From the NCBI RefSeq assembly GCF_047654805.1, contig NZ_JASGIV010000001.1:930001-994000 (forward strand): 64,000 nt of DNA, read 5' to 3'. This stretch comes from Pelomonas sp047654805. Lineage in GTDB: Bacteria > Pseudomonadota > Gammaproteobacteria > Burkholderiales > Burkholderiaceae_C. A program made the translations under genes and the position numbers. Position 1 is the stretch's first letter. Each line of letters starts with the position of its first letter. The notes under the pieces were generated by a model, which was given only the letters and a program-made list of their open reading frames with translations, was not told the DNA's origin and did not search any database. Below are positions 32,979 to 42,468 of the stretch, in pieces.

Positions 32979-33362
32979 TCACAGCGCCCGCCACGTCGCA
33001 ATGCAGTGCCTGGCCAGCGCCGTGACCCAGTCGGGATCGGCTGGCACGAAGGCGAAGCCGAAGCGCGGGCTGACGATGAAGCCCGCGCGCTCGAAGGCTT
33101 CGTCGTCCTGCGCTCCCACGAAGCCGGACAGCGCGGCGAAGGGGATGGCCAGGGTGCCCAGGTGCAGCACGGCGGCTCGCCGGGTGACTTCCTCGAGTCG
33201 GCCGCCATCCTGGAAGCGGTAGACGCTGTGGCCATAGTCGTGGACAGTCAGCGCGACGTTGTTGCGCTCGACCCGGTCGGGCGGCCCCAGCCGCGCGACC
33301 AGTTCTGCGGGCGAGATGCCGAAGGAGATGGCGTCGACGAAGACGAAGGGCGTCAGGTGCAC
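32979..33362 (-). CDS. Conserved-looking hypothetical protein
   Basis: 127 residues from GTG 33362. It begins HLTPFVFVDAISFGISPAEL and contains LGPPDRVERNNVALTVHDYGHSVYRF; the pattern suggests a small cytoplasmic alpha/beta protein. The ISFGxS...LG-P start recalls small proteins found near immunity-type genes, but I cannot name a family. It lies 17 nt downstream of terC on the same strand. Convergent with ureD. Confidence 0.55.
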   Translation of the reverse strand: MHLTPFVFVDAISFGISPAELVARLGPPDRVERNNVALTVHDYGHSVYRFQDGGRLEEVTRRAAVLHLGTLAIPFAALSGFVGAQDDEAFERAGFIVSPRFGFAFVPADPDWVTALARHCIATWRAL

Positions 33363-33379
33363 GCCCCGAGTGTGCCTGG

Positions 33380-34138
<759 letters not shown>

Positions 34139-34256
34139 GGCAGGGCCAAAGCGTGGGGAGCCCGAGATTGTCGTCAACCGCCCCCGGGCGCGCAGCCAGG
34201 CCGGAACTGAATGAGGCTTCGGCGTTGCTTGAGGTGTCGGGCCGAGGCGCCGGTGG

Positions 34257-35270
34257 TCAGGACAGTCCGATGGCCCGCAGCAGCTCGGCCGGCGAATAAG
34301 GCTGGCGGCGCTTGGGCCAGGCCTGGATGAGGCTTTGCATGCGCAGGTTCAGCGGTGCACTGCGGCCCAGGCCACGGGCCAGGCGGACGATCTCGCCGCA
34401 GAGGGCGTCGACCTCCGTCGAGCGGCCCTGGGCCAGGTCGTCGGCCATGCTGGAGCGGGCCTTGGCATCGACGCGCAGCATGCGCGCGGCGGCGAGGCGA
34501 AAGACGGGCGTGGGCATGCGCAGCAGCGTCAGCAGCCGGCGCGGCGGCAGCGGCGTCAACTGGGCGACGGGACGGTGGGCGGCGTCCAGCAGGTCCAGCG
34601 CCTCCTGCTGCAGCGCCGCCAGCACGCGCCGGTAGCCGCGCTGCAGCAGTTCGTCGCGCAGCGGCAGGCCGGACAGCGCGTTGACCGGATTGTTCAGATT
34701 CAGCAGCAGCTTGCCCCACTGCACCGGCGCGAGATCGGCGTGCAGCTGCAGACCCATGCCCACACGGGCCAGCGCTGTTTGCCAGGCGGCCAGGGCCAGG
34801 TCCTCGGCCGAACCTTCGGCGGCCAGCGCGCCGCCGGTGCCGCGGTGGTAGTGGCCGGGCGAAATTTCAGCGACGTTGAAGGGCACCATGCCGGCATGCC
34901 AGTGCAGCTGCGGCGCGGCCTGGCGCGCGGTGGCGGCATTGGCTATGCCGTTTTGCAGGCTGACGACCGGGGTGCCCAGCGGCAGTGTCAGGCCCAGCGC
35001 CGTGGCCGCCTCGACGGTGGCCCCCGACTTCACGCACAGCAGCACCAGGTCGGGCTTGAGCCCGGCTGGCGGCTCCGCGTGCAGGCGCAGGTCCAGCGCC
35101 GGGATGCTGCGGTCCAGGCCGTCCTGGTCGGTCAGGCGCAGGCCCTGCTTGCGCAGGTGGGCCAGCACGCGCGGCCGGCCGATGAAATGCACCGGCACGC
35201 CGGCCAGTTGGGTCAGGCCGCCGACGAAGCAGCCGACGGAGCCGGCGCCCATGACGAGAACGCCGGTCAT
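34257..35270 (-). CDS. panE: 2-dehydropantoate 2-reductase family (PanE/ApbA)
   Basis: 337 residues. The N-terminal NADP-binding motif VLVMGAGSVGCFVGG is followed by KPDLVLLCVKSGAT and the catalytic-domain segment QWGKLLLNLNNPVNALSGLP, with its conserved Lys and Asn residues, and later SSMADDLAQGRSTEVDALCGEIV. It would reduce ketopantoate to pantoate for coenzyme A, although the family also contains paralogues with other substrates. Length is at the upper end. It follows the Mpo1-like gene by 12 nt. Confidence 0.9.
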   Translation of the reverse strand: MTGVLVMGAGSVGCFVGGLTQLAGVPVHFIGRPRVLAHLRKQGLRLTDQDGLDRSIPALDLRLHAEPPAGLKPDLVLLCVKSGATVEAATALGLTLPLGTPVVSLQNGIANAATARQAAPQLHWHAGMVPFNVAEISPGHYHRGTGGALAAEGSAEDLALAAWQTALARVGMGLQLHADLAPVQWGKLLLNLNNPVNALSGLPLRDELLQRGYRRVLAALQQEALDLLDAAHRPVAQLTPLPPRRLLTLLRMPTPVFRLAAARMLRVDAKARSSMADDLAQGRSTEVDALCGEIVRLARGLGRSAPLNLRMQSLIQAWPKRRQPYSPAELLRAIGLS

Positions 35271-35282
35271 CGCGTCAGCGGG

Positions 35283-35822
35283 TCAGACGGGGTGTGCGAG
35301 GTCGCGCAGGTGCGTCGGGCCGACGCGGCGCTCGATTTCTTCCAGCAGCGGGCGGCCCCAGCCGAGCATGAACATCGCCTCGCCCACGACGAACATCGGG
35401 CCGACCAACAGGCCGACGAGGTCGTCGACGAAGGCCGGCTTGCGGCCCTCGTAGTAGTGGCCGATGAACTGGATGATCCAGCCGACGACGAAGCTGCCCA
35501 CGCCGATGAGCAGCCAGCTCGTCGTCGAGCCCTGGGCCGCCGTCATGGCCAGCGCCGTCAGCACTCCGTTGACGATGGCGGTGGTGGCACCCAGCGCGAG
35601 GTTGCCGCGCGTGAGGTACCACAGCGAGCTGACCGCCCAGAGCACGATGGCCGCGTTCATGGGCTGGTCGGCGAGCGTGAACTCGGCACGCGCCAGCAGC
35701 ACGCTGATGGCGAAGACGATGAGGGGGATGCCGACGAAATGCGTCGCGATATTGCGGCGATCACGGTGGTAGGCGGCGTACTGCGCCATCAGGTCGAGTG
35801 CGGGGCGGAACAGGCTGGCCAT
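35283..35822 (-). CDS. Mpo1-like (DUF962) membrane protein
   Basis: 179 residues. YAAYHRDRRNIATHFVGIPLIVF near the N-terminus and QFIGHYYEGRKPAF carry the His-rich motifs of the yeast Mpo1 family, which are Fe2+-dependent dioxygenases acting on 2-hydroxy fatty acids. About four membrane segments. ATG 35822 has GGAG 7 nt upstream; ATG 35834 lacks one. In an operon with panE. Confidence 0.85.
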   Translation of the reverse strand: MASLFRPALDLMAQYAAYHRDRRNIATHFVGIPLIVFAISVLLARAEFTLADQPMNAAIVLWAVSSLWYLTRGNLALGATTAIVNGVLTALAMTAAQGSTTSWLLIGVGSFVVGWIIQFIGHYYEGRKPAFVDDLVGLLVGPMFVVGEAMFMLGWGRPLLEEIERRVGPTHLRDLAHPV

Positions 35823-35864
35823 GTCGGGCTCCATTGAGGAGGATGGTGGCTATGCTAGTCCAGC

Positions 35865-36530
35865 ATGGAGCGTCAGCGCCGGGCGCCGACCGATAAACCC
35901 CCGCGGAAAACCCCTGACTTGAGCGTGCAAACGACATCCAGACGACGTCTCGTGCTGCTGGCCGTGCTGGCCGGCCTGGCCGGCTGTGCCAGCCCGCCGT
36001 CTTCGACCGGCCCGGTGGCGACCGAGGGCGACGAACTGCGCATCCTTGTCTTTCGGGGCGGCACGGCGGCCCGGCTGGGCCACAACCATGTGCTGCGTGC
36101 GGCAGGGTTGCGGGTGGACTGGGCGGCGGCGGGGCCGGTGCTGGGCTTTCGCCTGGATGCGTTGGAGATCGACCCGCCGGGCCTGCGCCAGCGCCTGGGG
36201 CCGGCATTTGCCAGCGCCGTGGACGACGACGCCCGTGCCGGCACGCGTGCCAACCTGCTGAAGGCATTGGACGCGTCGGCGCATCCAGAGGTCCTCGTGC
36301 GCACGCTGCAGCAACTGGGCGAGGGCGGGCGGCGTGCCGTCGAGGCGGAGGTCTCGCTGCACGGGGTCACGCGGCGGCAGTGGCTCGTCGTCGAGGTGGA
36401 GGGCGCCCGGGCGCGCGGCGAGGTCGTCGTGCGGCAGAGCGATTTCGGCATCCGGCCCTTCACGGTGCTGGGTGGCTTGCTCGCTGTACAGGACGCGCTG
36501 GTCGTGCAGTTCGAGCTAGTCCAGCCTTAG
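35865..36530 (+). CDS. YceI-like lipoprotein
   Basis: 221 residues. An N-terminal basic stretch and hydrophobic segment end in the lipobox LAGC (RRLVLLAVLAGLAGCAS), so it is a probable lipoprotein. The mature part contains LGHNHVLRAAG, VEAEVSLHGVTR and the ending SDFGIRPFTVLGGLLAVQD, which match the YceI lipocalin-like family that binds polyisoprenoid-type lipids. The stop region overlaps the end of the convergent GNAT gene by 15 nt. Confidence 0.78.
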   Translation: MERQRRAPTDKPPRKTPDLSVQTTSRRRLVLLAVLAGLAGCASPPSSTGPVATEGDELRILVFRGGTAARLGHNHVLRAAGLRVDWAAAGPVLGFRLDALEIDPPGLRQRLGPAFASAVDDDARAGTRANLLKALDASAHPEVLVRTLQQLGEGGRRAVEAEVSLHGVTRRQWLVVEVEGARARGEVVVRQSDFGIRPFTVLGGLLAVQDALVVQFELVQP

Positions 36531-37040
36531 CCGCATCAGGTCCTTGTCCAGGCTGAGGCCGTCGGCGAGCCGGATCGCGTCGGGAAGGCAGCCGTAGCGC
36601 ACGAATCCCTGGCTTTCGTACAGGCCGATGGCGATGCGGTTGCTGGCCGTCACGCTGAGGGTGACCTGGGCCACGCCGGGGCTGGCCTTGATCCTGTCGA
36701 TGGCCGCGACGAGCAGGGCCCGGCCGATGCCGCGGCCGCGGTGGGTGTCGGCCACCATCATGCCGACCAGGTGGGCGACATGCCGCACCTTGGGCCGCGA
36801 TTCGCGCTCACAGGTCAGTGCGCCGACGAGTCGGCCGGCCTCCAGTGCCAGCAGCGTGAACAGCGTGGCGCCGTTGCTGCCGCCGGCGAGGCGGTTGCGG
36901 TAGCTGGCAAGGTCGCGCCGGCTCTCGGTCTCGGCGTCCGACGTGAAGGCCTCGGGGTGGCCGGCCAGCATGGCATCGCGCAGCGCCTTGTAGGCGAGCA
37001 AGTCGGGCTCCAGCATGGGGCGGATCAGCAACTCAGCCAT
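36516..37040 (-). CDS. GNAT-family N-acetyltransferase
   Basis: 174 residues. VGMMVADTHRGRGIGRALLVAAIDRI is the acetyl-CoA-binding loop and VTASNRIAIGLYESQGFVRYG the downstream conserved segment. Substrate unknown; this form resembles protein/antibiotic acetyltransferases of the RimI-like group. Start ATG 37040 overlaps the mobA end by 8 nt, so it is read after mobA. Confidence 0.9.
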   Translation of the reverse strand: MAELLIRPMLEPDLLAYKALRDAMLAGHPEAFTSDAETESRRDLASYRNRLAGGSNGATLFTLLALEAGRLVGALTCERESRPKVRHVAHLVGMMVADTHRGRGIGRALLVAAIDRIKASPGVAQVTLSVTASNRIAIGLYESQGFVRYGCLPDAIRLADGLSLDKDLMRLRLD

Positions 37041-37608
37041 GCAGGTCTGCCGCGCGGTTGAGGTTGGCGAACGCGGCCTCGTCGTCAGGGGCATCAAAGC
37101 GCGCCACGCCATGCGGCAGCGACTTCATCCAGCGCAGCACTGCGCGGCCGCCTTCCTGCAGATGGGCGGCCAGCGGCTCGCGCAGGCGGGCGTGCAGCAG
37201 TGCATGGGTGGGGTGCTCGCGGGCCGCGCGGGCGAAGGCCAGGCCGTGGCCTTCACCTGCGACGAGCAGGCGTCGCGCCAGGTCCGGCGGCAGGCGTGGG
37301 CAGTCGCAGGGGGCGGTCAGCAGCCAGGCATCGTCGGGAAGAGACTGCAGGCCCGCAAGCATGCCGGCCAGCGGCCCAGCGAACTCCAGGCCGGGCGGGT
37401 CGGTCAGTACGGCATGGCCCAGCGTGGCGTAGACGTCCAGATTGCGGTTGGCGCTGACGAGCACGCGGCTTGCCTGCGGGGCCAGGCGTTCGACGACGTG
37501 CAGCGCCAGCGGCTTGCCGTCCAGCAACTGCAGTCCCTTGTCCACGCCACCCATGCGGCTGCCGCGGCCACCGGCGAGGACCAGGCCGTGAATGGCTGCC
37601 GTCGTCAT
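37033..37608 (-). CDS. mobA: Molybdenum cofactor guanylyltransferase
   Basis: 191 residues. LVLAGGRGSRMGGVDKGLQLLDGKPL is the nucleotide-binding signature, followed by LTDPPGLEFAGPLAGMLAGL and TAPCDCPRLPPDLA. It links GMP to molybdopterin to give the bis-MGD cofactor used by formate dehydrogenases and other DMSO-reductase-type enzymes. Lies downstream of moaA in the same direction. Confidence 0.95.
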   Translation of the reverse strand: MTTAAIHGLVLAGGRGSRMGGVDKGLQLLDGKPLALHVVERLAPQASRVLVSANRNLDVYATLGHAVLTDPPGLEFAGPLAGMLAGLQSLPDDAWLLTAPCDCPRLPPDLARRLLVAGEGHGLAFARAAREHPTHALLHARLREPLAAHLQEGGRAVLRWMKSLPHGVARFDAPDDEAAFANLNRAADLHG

Positions 37609-37725
37609 TGACGCGCGCGGGTGGCCCCGCGTGCTCTTGCGGCGGGCGCCGTGGATCCGGCTTGGGCAGGCCACTGTCGGCGATCCCTTGAGGACGGGCG
37701 CGAAGTGCGTGGGGGACGGGTCAAT

Positions 37726-38838
37726 CTAGCCACCGATGTAATGCATCTCGACGCGCGGCTCGGCCGCGGCCGCCGGCGTGCCGCGCAGCTGCGAGTAGCG
37801 GTCGTTGCGGCCTGTCCAGACGTTGGCGACGGCGCCGGCGAGCTGCGCATCGTCGACGGGTTCGCCACGCAGCAGCGCGCGCAGGTCATGCCCGCGGTGC
37901 GCGAACAAGCAGGTGTAGAGCCGGCCTTCCGTCGACAGCCGTGCGCGGTTGCAGTCCCCGCAGAAGGCCTGAGTGACCGAGGAAATGACGCCGATCTCGC
38001 CGCCGCCGTCCGCATAGGCCCAGCGCTGGGCCGTCTCGCCCGGCGCGCTGTGTGACAGTGGAGCCAGGGGGAACTCGGCCGCGATGCGGCGCATCACCTC
38101 GGCGCTGGGCAGCACCTGGTCCATGCGCCAGCCATTGGTCGCGCCGACGTCCATGTATTCGATGAAGCGGAGCACGACGCCACTGTGCCTGAAGTGGCGG
38201 GCCATGGGCAGGATCTGGTCGTCGTTGACACCGCGCTGCACCACCATGTTGACCTTGATGGGCCCCAGGCCTGCGGCCTGCGCGGCGCGGATGCCGTCCA
38301 GCACATCGGCCACGGGGAAGCCGACATCGTTCATGCGCTGGAATACCGCGTCGTCCAGTCCGTCCAGGCTGACCGTCAGGCGATTCAGCCCGGCGGCGCG
38401 CAGTCCGGCAGCCTTCCTGACGAGCGTGGAGCCATTGGTGGTCAGCGTCAGGTCTGGCGTGCGGCCATCGGGCGTGCGCAGCCTGGCCAGCATCTCGATC
38501 AGTGTCTCCAGCCCGCGTCGCAGCGTGGGCTCGCCGCCGGTGATGCGCAGCTTCTCGACGCCCAGACCGACGAAGACGCGGGCGAGGCGCGTGATCTCTT
38601 CGAAGCTGAGCAGCTCGGCGTGAGGCAGGAATTCGTGGTGCTTGTCGAACACCTGCTTGGGCATGCAGTAGCCGCAGCGGAAGTTGCAGCGGTCCGTCAC
38701 GGAGATGCGCAGGTCGCGCAGCGGCCTGCCCAGCGTGTCGGCCAGGGGAAGCGAGGGCAGCGCGGCCATGCCGACGGCGGGCAGCGGCGCGGCAGGCGCC
38801 TGGCGGGCGTCGTGCAGGGGAATCACGCGTGCTGACAT
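37726..38838 (-). CDS. moaA: GTP 3',8-cyclase MoaA
   Basis: 370-residue radical SAM enzyme for the first step of molybdopterin synthesis. Cluster motif CNFRCGYC (C51, C55, C58), GGEPTLR SAM-binding motif, and the C-terminal second cluster region CGDCNRARLSTEGRLYTCLF are present. It ends in YIGG, the double-glycine tail needed for activity. ATG 38838 leaves a 45-residue N-terminal extension that is somewhat longer than usual. Followed by mobA after 117 bp. Confidence 0.97.
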   Translation of the reverse strand: MSARVIPLHDARQAPAAPLPAVGMAALPSLPLADTLGRPLRDLRISVTDRCNFRCGYCMPKQVFDKHHEFLPHAELLSFEEITRLARVFVGLGVEKLRITGGEPTLRRGLETLIEMLARLRTPDGRTPDLTLTTNGSTLVRKAAGLRAAGLNRLTVSLDGLDDAVFQRMNDVGFPVADVLDGIRAAQAAGLGPIKVNMVVQRGVNDDQILPMARHFRHSGVVLRFIEYMDVGATNGWRMDQVLPSAEVMRRIAAEFPLAPLSHSAPGETAQRWAYADGGGEIGVISSVTQAFCGDCNRARLSTEGRLYTCLFAHRGHDLRALLRGEPVDDAQLAGAVANVWTGRNDRYSQLRGTPAAAAEPRVEMHYIGG

Positions 38839-38910
38839 GGTGTCGATTGTGTCAGTGACGGCAATACCGGGACTTGCGGTGGGGCGGCGGTCGCGCTTGA
38901 ATGGCTGGCG

Positions 38911-39852
38911 ATGGCTGACATCCTTCATCCAGACCTGCCGCACTTCGTTGCCTTCGGCGAGGCGTTGACGGACCTGATCCGGATCGGGCCTGACCGTTGG
39001 CGCAGCGCCTGCGGCGGCTCGCCGTGGAACGTGGCCGTGGCGATGTCTGCGCTGGGCCGGCTGAGTGCTTTCGGCGGTGCGATCAGCCAGGATCTTTTCG
39101 GCGCCGAGATCTGGCAGTGCAGCCAGGATGCCAACCTGGACATGCGCTTCATCCAGCAGCTGCCGCGGCCGCCGCTGCTGGCCATCGTGCACGAGCTGGA
39201 CCCGCCGCGCTACTTCTTCATCGGCCAGGACAGCGCCGATCTGCACTTCCGCCCGGAGGGCCTGCCGGCAGGCTGGATGCGCTCGCTGCGCTGGGCCCAC
39301 TTCGGCAGCCTCGGGTTGGTGCGCGAGCCCCTGGCGGGCCGGCTGCTGGCACTGGCCCAGACGCTGAAGAGCGAGGGCCGGTTGATCAGCTATGACCCCA
39401 ACTTCCGCGCGCTGGCGATGGACTCGCGTTACGACGACACGTTGGCGCAGATGTGCCGGCTGGCCGACGTCATCAAGGTGTCCGATGAGGATCTGCGCGG
39501 CCTGTTCCGGGTGTCGGACCACCGCCTGGGGCTGGCCCAGATCGCCGCCTGGAATCCGGGCGCCTGGCTGCTGCTGACGCGCGGCGCAGCCGGTGCGACG
39601 CTGTACCACGGCGTGGAGGAATGCAGTGGCTTGCCGCCGCAGATTGACGTCATCGACACGGTAGGGGCAGGCGACTCAGCCCTTGCCGGCCTGCTGGACA
39701 GCCTGATGCGCAATGCCGGCGCGCCCGCCGAGGAGCATCTGCGCTGGGCGCTGGCGGCCGGGGCCGCCGCCTGCACGGCGCCCGGGTTTGCGCCGCCCAG
39801 GCACGGCCTCGTTGCGGCGCTGGCCGAAGACATCGAAGTCACCAAAAACTAG
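38911..39852 (+). CDS. PfkB-family carbohydrate kinase (fructokinase-like)
   Basis: 313 residues. GGSPWNVAVAMSALG (PfkB motif 1) and DTVGAGDSALAGLLDSL (motif 2, with the catalytic Asp) are both present, and ISYDPNFRALA is also characteristic. The likely substrate is fructose or a related sugar; specificity cannot be read. Divergent from moaA and unrelated to the paa operon that follows 77 bp downstream. Confidence 0.92.
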   Translation: MADILHPDLPHFVAFGEALTDLIRIGPDRWRSACGGSPWNVAVAMSALGRLSAFGGAISQDLFGAEIWQCSQDANLDMRFIQQLPRPPLLAIVHELDPPRYFFIGQDSADLHFRPEGLPAGWMRSLRWAHFGSLGLVREPLAGRLLALAQTLKSEGRLISYDPNFRALAMDSRYDDTLAQMCRLADVIKVSDEDLRGLFRVSDHRLGLAQIAAWNPGAWLLLTRGAAGATLYHGVEECSGLPPQIDVIDTVGAGDSALAGLLDSLMRNAGAPAEEHLRWALAAGAAACTAPGFAPPRHGLVAALAEDIEVTKN

Positions 39853-39870
39853 GGTTTTCCCACCCACCCC

Positions 39871-39884
39871 TTGATCCAGATCAA
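39871..39884 (+). promoter_or_regulatory. Perfect FNR/Anr-type box overlapping the paa promoter -35
   Basis: TTGATCCAGATCAA fits the FNR consensus TTGAT-N4-ATCAA exactly. Its left half TTGATC can serve as a -35 element with TAGGAT (39894-39899) as -10 at 17-nt spacing. In this position FNR would more likely repress than activate, consistent with an oxygen-dependent pathway. Placed by sequence match only. Confidence 0.6.
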
Positions 39885-39901
39885 GCAGGCTTCTAGGATT
39901 A

Positions 39902-39915
39902 ACCGACCGGTCGGT
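39902..39915 (+). promoter_or_regulatory. 14-bp palindromic operator, probable PaaR site
   Basis: ACCGACCGGTCGGT is a perfect palindrome located between the putative -10 and the paaG start (15 nt before ATG), covering the expected transcription start. This is a typical operator form for TetR-type regulators; paaR in the same operon encodes one. Phenylacetyl-CoA would be the likely inducer (known for PaaR/PaaX regulators). Confidence 0.65.
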
Positions 39916-39929
39916 AGAGAAATTAATCC

Positions 39930-40733
39930 ATGTCCGAACATCTGATCCAGATCGAGCAGCAGGGCGCCGTCCGCCTGCTGCGCCTGAACCGCCCCGAGGC
40001 GCTGAACGCGTTCACGACCGGCATGCTGGGCCAGTTGCGCGAGGCACTGGAGGCGGCAGCCGAAGAAGGCGATGTCCGCTGTGTGCTGATCACCGGCGCC
40101 GGCCGCGCCTTCAGTGCCGGCCAGGACCTGGCCGACCCGCATGTGGCACCCAGCCGTGACCCCGGCGCTCCACCCAAGGACATCGGCCATCTGCTGGAGC
40201 ACTACTACATCCCGCTGGCGCTGCGCCTGCGCAGCATGCCCGTGCCGGTCGTCGCAGCCGTCAACGGCGTGGCGGCCGGCGCGGGCGCCAGCGTGGCGCT
40301 GGGCTGCGACCTTGTGGTGGCCGGTGAGAGCGCCAGCTTCATCCAGGCCTTCTCCAAGATCGGCCTGATCCCGGACTGTGGCGGCACGTGGCTGCTGCCC
40401 CGCCTGGTGGGCCGTGCGAAGGCCCTGGAGATGGCGCTGCTGGGCGACAAGCTCAAGGCGGCGGACGCCGAGCGGCTGGGGCTGATCGCCCGGGCTGTGC
40501 CGGACGCCGAACTGCCCGACATCGCGATGGCGCTGGCGCAGAAGCTGGCTGCCATGCCCACCCGGGCGCTGGCCGAGACACGCCGCGCGATGGACGAGGC
40601 GCTGAAGCTGGATTTCGAGTCCGCGCTCAGGCGCGAAGCGGGGTTGCAGAGCCAGCTGGGCTTCTCTTATGACTATCAGGAGGGCGCGGCCGCCTTCCTC
40701 GACAAGCGCAAGCCAGAGTTCAAGGACCGCTGA
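39930..40733 (+). CDS. paaG: 2-(1,2-epoxy-1,2-dihydrophenyl)acetyl-CoA isomerase PaaG
   Basis: 267-residue crotonase-fold enzyme that turns ring-epoxide-CoA into oxepin-CoA. Oxyanion-hole segments AFSAGQDLADP and NGVAAGAGASVALGCDL are visible, followed by FSKIGLIPDCGGTWLLPRLVG, where Asp is the expected catalytic residue. First gene of the paa operon; ATG 39930 lies just after the palindromic operator. Stop overlaps paaI (TGATG). Confidence 0.94.
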   Translation: MSEHLIQIEQQGAVRLLRLNRPEALNAFTTGMLGQLREALEAAAEEGDVRCVLITGAGRAFSAGQDLADPHVAPSRDPGAPPKDIGHLLEHYYIPLALRLRSMPVPVVAAVNGVAAGAGASVALGCDLVVAGESASFIQAFSKIGLIPDCGGTWLLPRLVGRAKALEMALLGDKLKAADAERLGLIARAVPDAELPDIAMALAQKLAAMPTRALAETRRAMDEALKLDFESALRREAGLQSQLGFSYDYQEGAAAFLDKRKPEFKDR

Positions 40734-41161
40734 TGGAGCCGCAAGCCATTGCCGACAGGGTCCGCGACGTGATGTTCGCGGACGACGCCGCCAGCCGCAT
40801 GCTGGGCCTGCAGATCGCCGAGATCGCACCCGGGCGCGCCGTGCTGACCATGGCCGTGCGGCCCGACATGCTGAACGGCTTCGCGATCTGCCATGGCGGC
40901 CTGATCGCCACGCTGGCGGACTCGGCGTTCGCGTTCGCATGCAACAGCCGCAATGCGCTGACGGTGGCCTCGGGCTTTGGCATCGACATTCTGAAGAGTG
41001 CCAAGTTGAATGACGTGTTGACGGCGACGGCGGAGGAGACATCGCTGGCCGGTCGCACGGGGCTGTACGACATCACCGTACGCAACCAGAACGGCGACCT
41101 GATCGCCATGTTCCGAGGCCGTTCGTACCGCCTCGGCGAACGCAAGGTATTTGAAGCATGA
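40733..41161 (+). CDS. paaI: Hydroxyphenylacetyl-CoA thioesterase PaaI
   Basis: 142-residue hotdog-fold thioesterase. MLNGFAICHGGLIATLADSAFAFACN is the PaaI signature with the catalytic Asp and His-Gly-Gly segment. It hydrolyses dead-end hydroxyphenylacetyl-CoA to free coenzyme A. Coupled to paaG (1-nt overlap) and paaK (ATGA, 4-nt overlap). Confidence 0.95.
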   Translation: MEPQAIADRVRDVMFADDAASRMLGLQIAEIAPGRAVLTMAVRPDMLNGFAICHGGLIATLADSAFAFACNSRNALTVASGFGIDILKSAKLNDVLTATAEETSLAGRTGLYDITVRNQNGDLIAMFRGRSYRLGERKVFEA

Positions 41162-42456
41162 CTGTCAAGATTCCCCGCCCCGGCGACCTCGATCCCATCG
41201 AAACCGCCAGTCGTGACGAACTGCAGGCGCTGCAGCTGCAACGCCTGCGCTGGAGCCTGCAGCACGCCTACGACAACGTGCCGCACTACAAGGCCAAGTT
41301 CGACGAGAAGGGTGTGCATCCGTCCGAGCTGAAGACGCTCGCGGATGTCGCCAGGTTCCCGTTCACGACCAAGCACGACCTGCGCGCGAACTACCCCTTC
41401 GGCATGTTCGCCATGCCGCGCGAGAAGCTGGCGCGCATCCATGCGTCCTCGGGCACCACGGGCAAGCCCACCGTAGTCGGCTACACGCTGAAGGACATCG
41501 ACAACTGGGCCAACCTGGTCGCGCGCTCCATCCGTGCCGCCGGTGGACGTGCCGGCGACCTGGTGCATGTCGCCTACGGTTACGGCCTGTTCACTGGCGG
41601 CCTGGGCGCGCACTACGGTGCCGAGCGCCTGGGCTGCACGGTCATCCCCATGAGTGGTGGCCAGACCGAGAAGCAGGTGCAGCTGATCACCGACTTCAAG
41701 CCCGACATCATCATGGTCACGCCCAGCTACATGCAGGTGCTGATCGAGGAGTTCGCCCGCCAGGGGCTGGATGCGCGTGAATCGTCGCTGAAGGTCGGCA
41801 TCTTCGGCGCAGAGCCCTGGACCGAAGCCATGCGCAAGGAGATCGAGGCCGGCGCAGGCATCGATGCCGTGGACATCTACGGCCTGTCGGAGGTGATGGG
41901 CCCCGGCGTGGCCAGCGAATGCGTGGAGAGCAAGGACGGCCCGGCCATCTGGGAAGACCATTTCTATCCCGAGATCATTGATCCCGACACCGGCGAGGTG
42001 CTGCCCGACGGGGCCGAGGGCGAGCTGGTCTTCACGTCGCTGACCAAGGAGGCCATGCCCGTCATCCGCTACCGCACGCGCGACCTGACCCGCCTGCTGC
42101 CCCCCACATCACGCAGCATGCGCCGCATGGGCAAGATCGTCGGACGCAGCGACGACATGCTCATCATCCGCGGCGTCAACCTGTTCCCGACCCAGGTCGA
42201 AGAGCTGGTGCTGCAGGAGAAGGGCCTGGGCGGCCAGTACCAGCTCGTCGTCACGCGTGACGGCCACCTGGACGAGCTGCTGATCCGTTGCGAGCTGGCG
42301 CTGGGAGCGGCCGACGATGGCATCGCCCGCCGGCTGGCCGAACGCATCAAGAACCTGATCGGCGTGACGGCCAGCATCCAGGTCGAGCCGAACAACTCCA
42401 TCGAACGGACGCTGGTCGGCAAGGCCCGTCGCGTGGTGGACCAACGCAAGAAGTAA
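41158..42456 (+). CDS. paaK: Phenylacetate-CoA ligase PaaK
   Basis: 432-residue AMP-forming ligase that starts the pathway by making phenylacetyl-CoA. The P-loop ASSGTTGKPTVVGY, AEPWTEAMRKE, IYGLSEVMGPGVA and YRTRDLT are present, and the C-terminal domain has GRSDDMLIIRGVNLFPTQVE. Standard length for the family. Start overlaps paaI. Confidence 0.97.
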   Translation: MTVKIPRPGDLDPIETASRDELQALQLQRLRWSLQHAYDNVPHYKAKFDEKGVHPSELKTLADVARFPFTTKHDLRANYPFGMFAMPREKLARIHASSGTTGKPTVVGYTLKDIDNWANLVARSIRAAGGRAGDLVHVAYGYGLFTGGLGAHYGAERLGCTVIPMSGGQTEKQVQLITDFKPDIIMVTPSYMQVLIEEFARQGLDARESSLKVGIFGAEPWTEAMRKEIEAGAGIDAVDIYGLSEVMGPGVASECVESKDGPAIWEDHFYPEIIDPDTGEVLPDGAEGELVFTSLTKEAMPVIRYRTRDLTRLLPPTSRSMRRMGKIVGRSDDMLIIRGVNLFPTQVEELVLQEKGLGGQYQLVVTRDGHLDELLIRCELALGAADDGIARRLAERIKNLIGVTASIQVEPNNSIERTLVGKARRVVDQRKK

Positions 42457-42468
42457 GGAGCCGCAACC

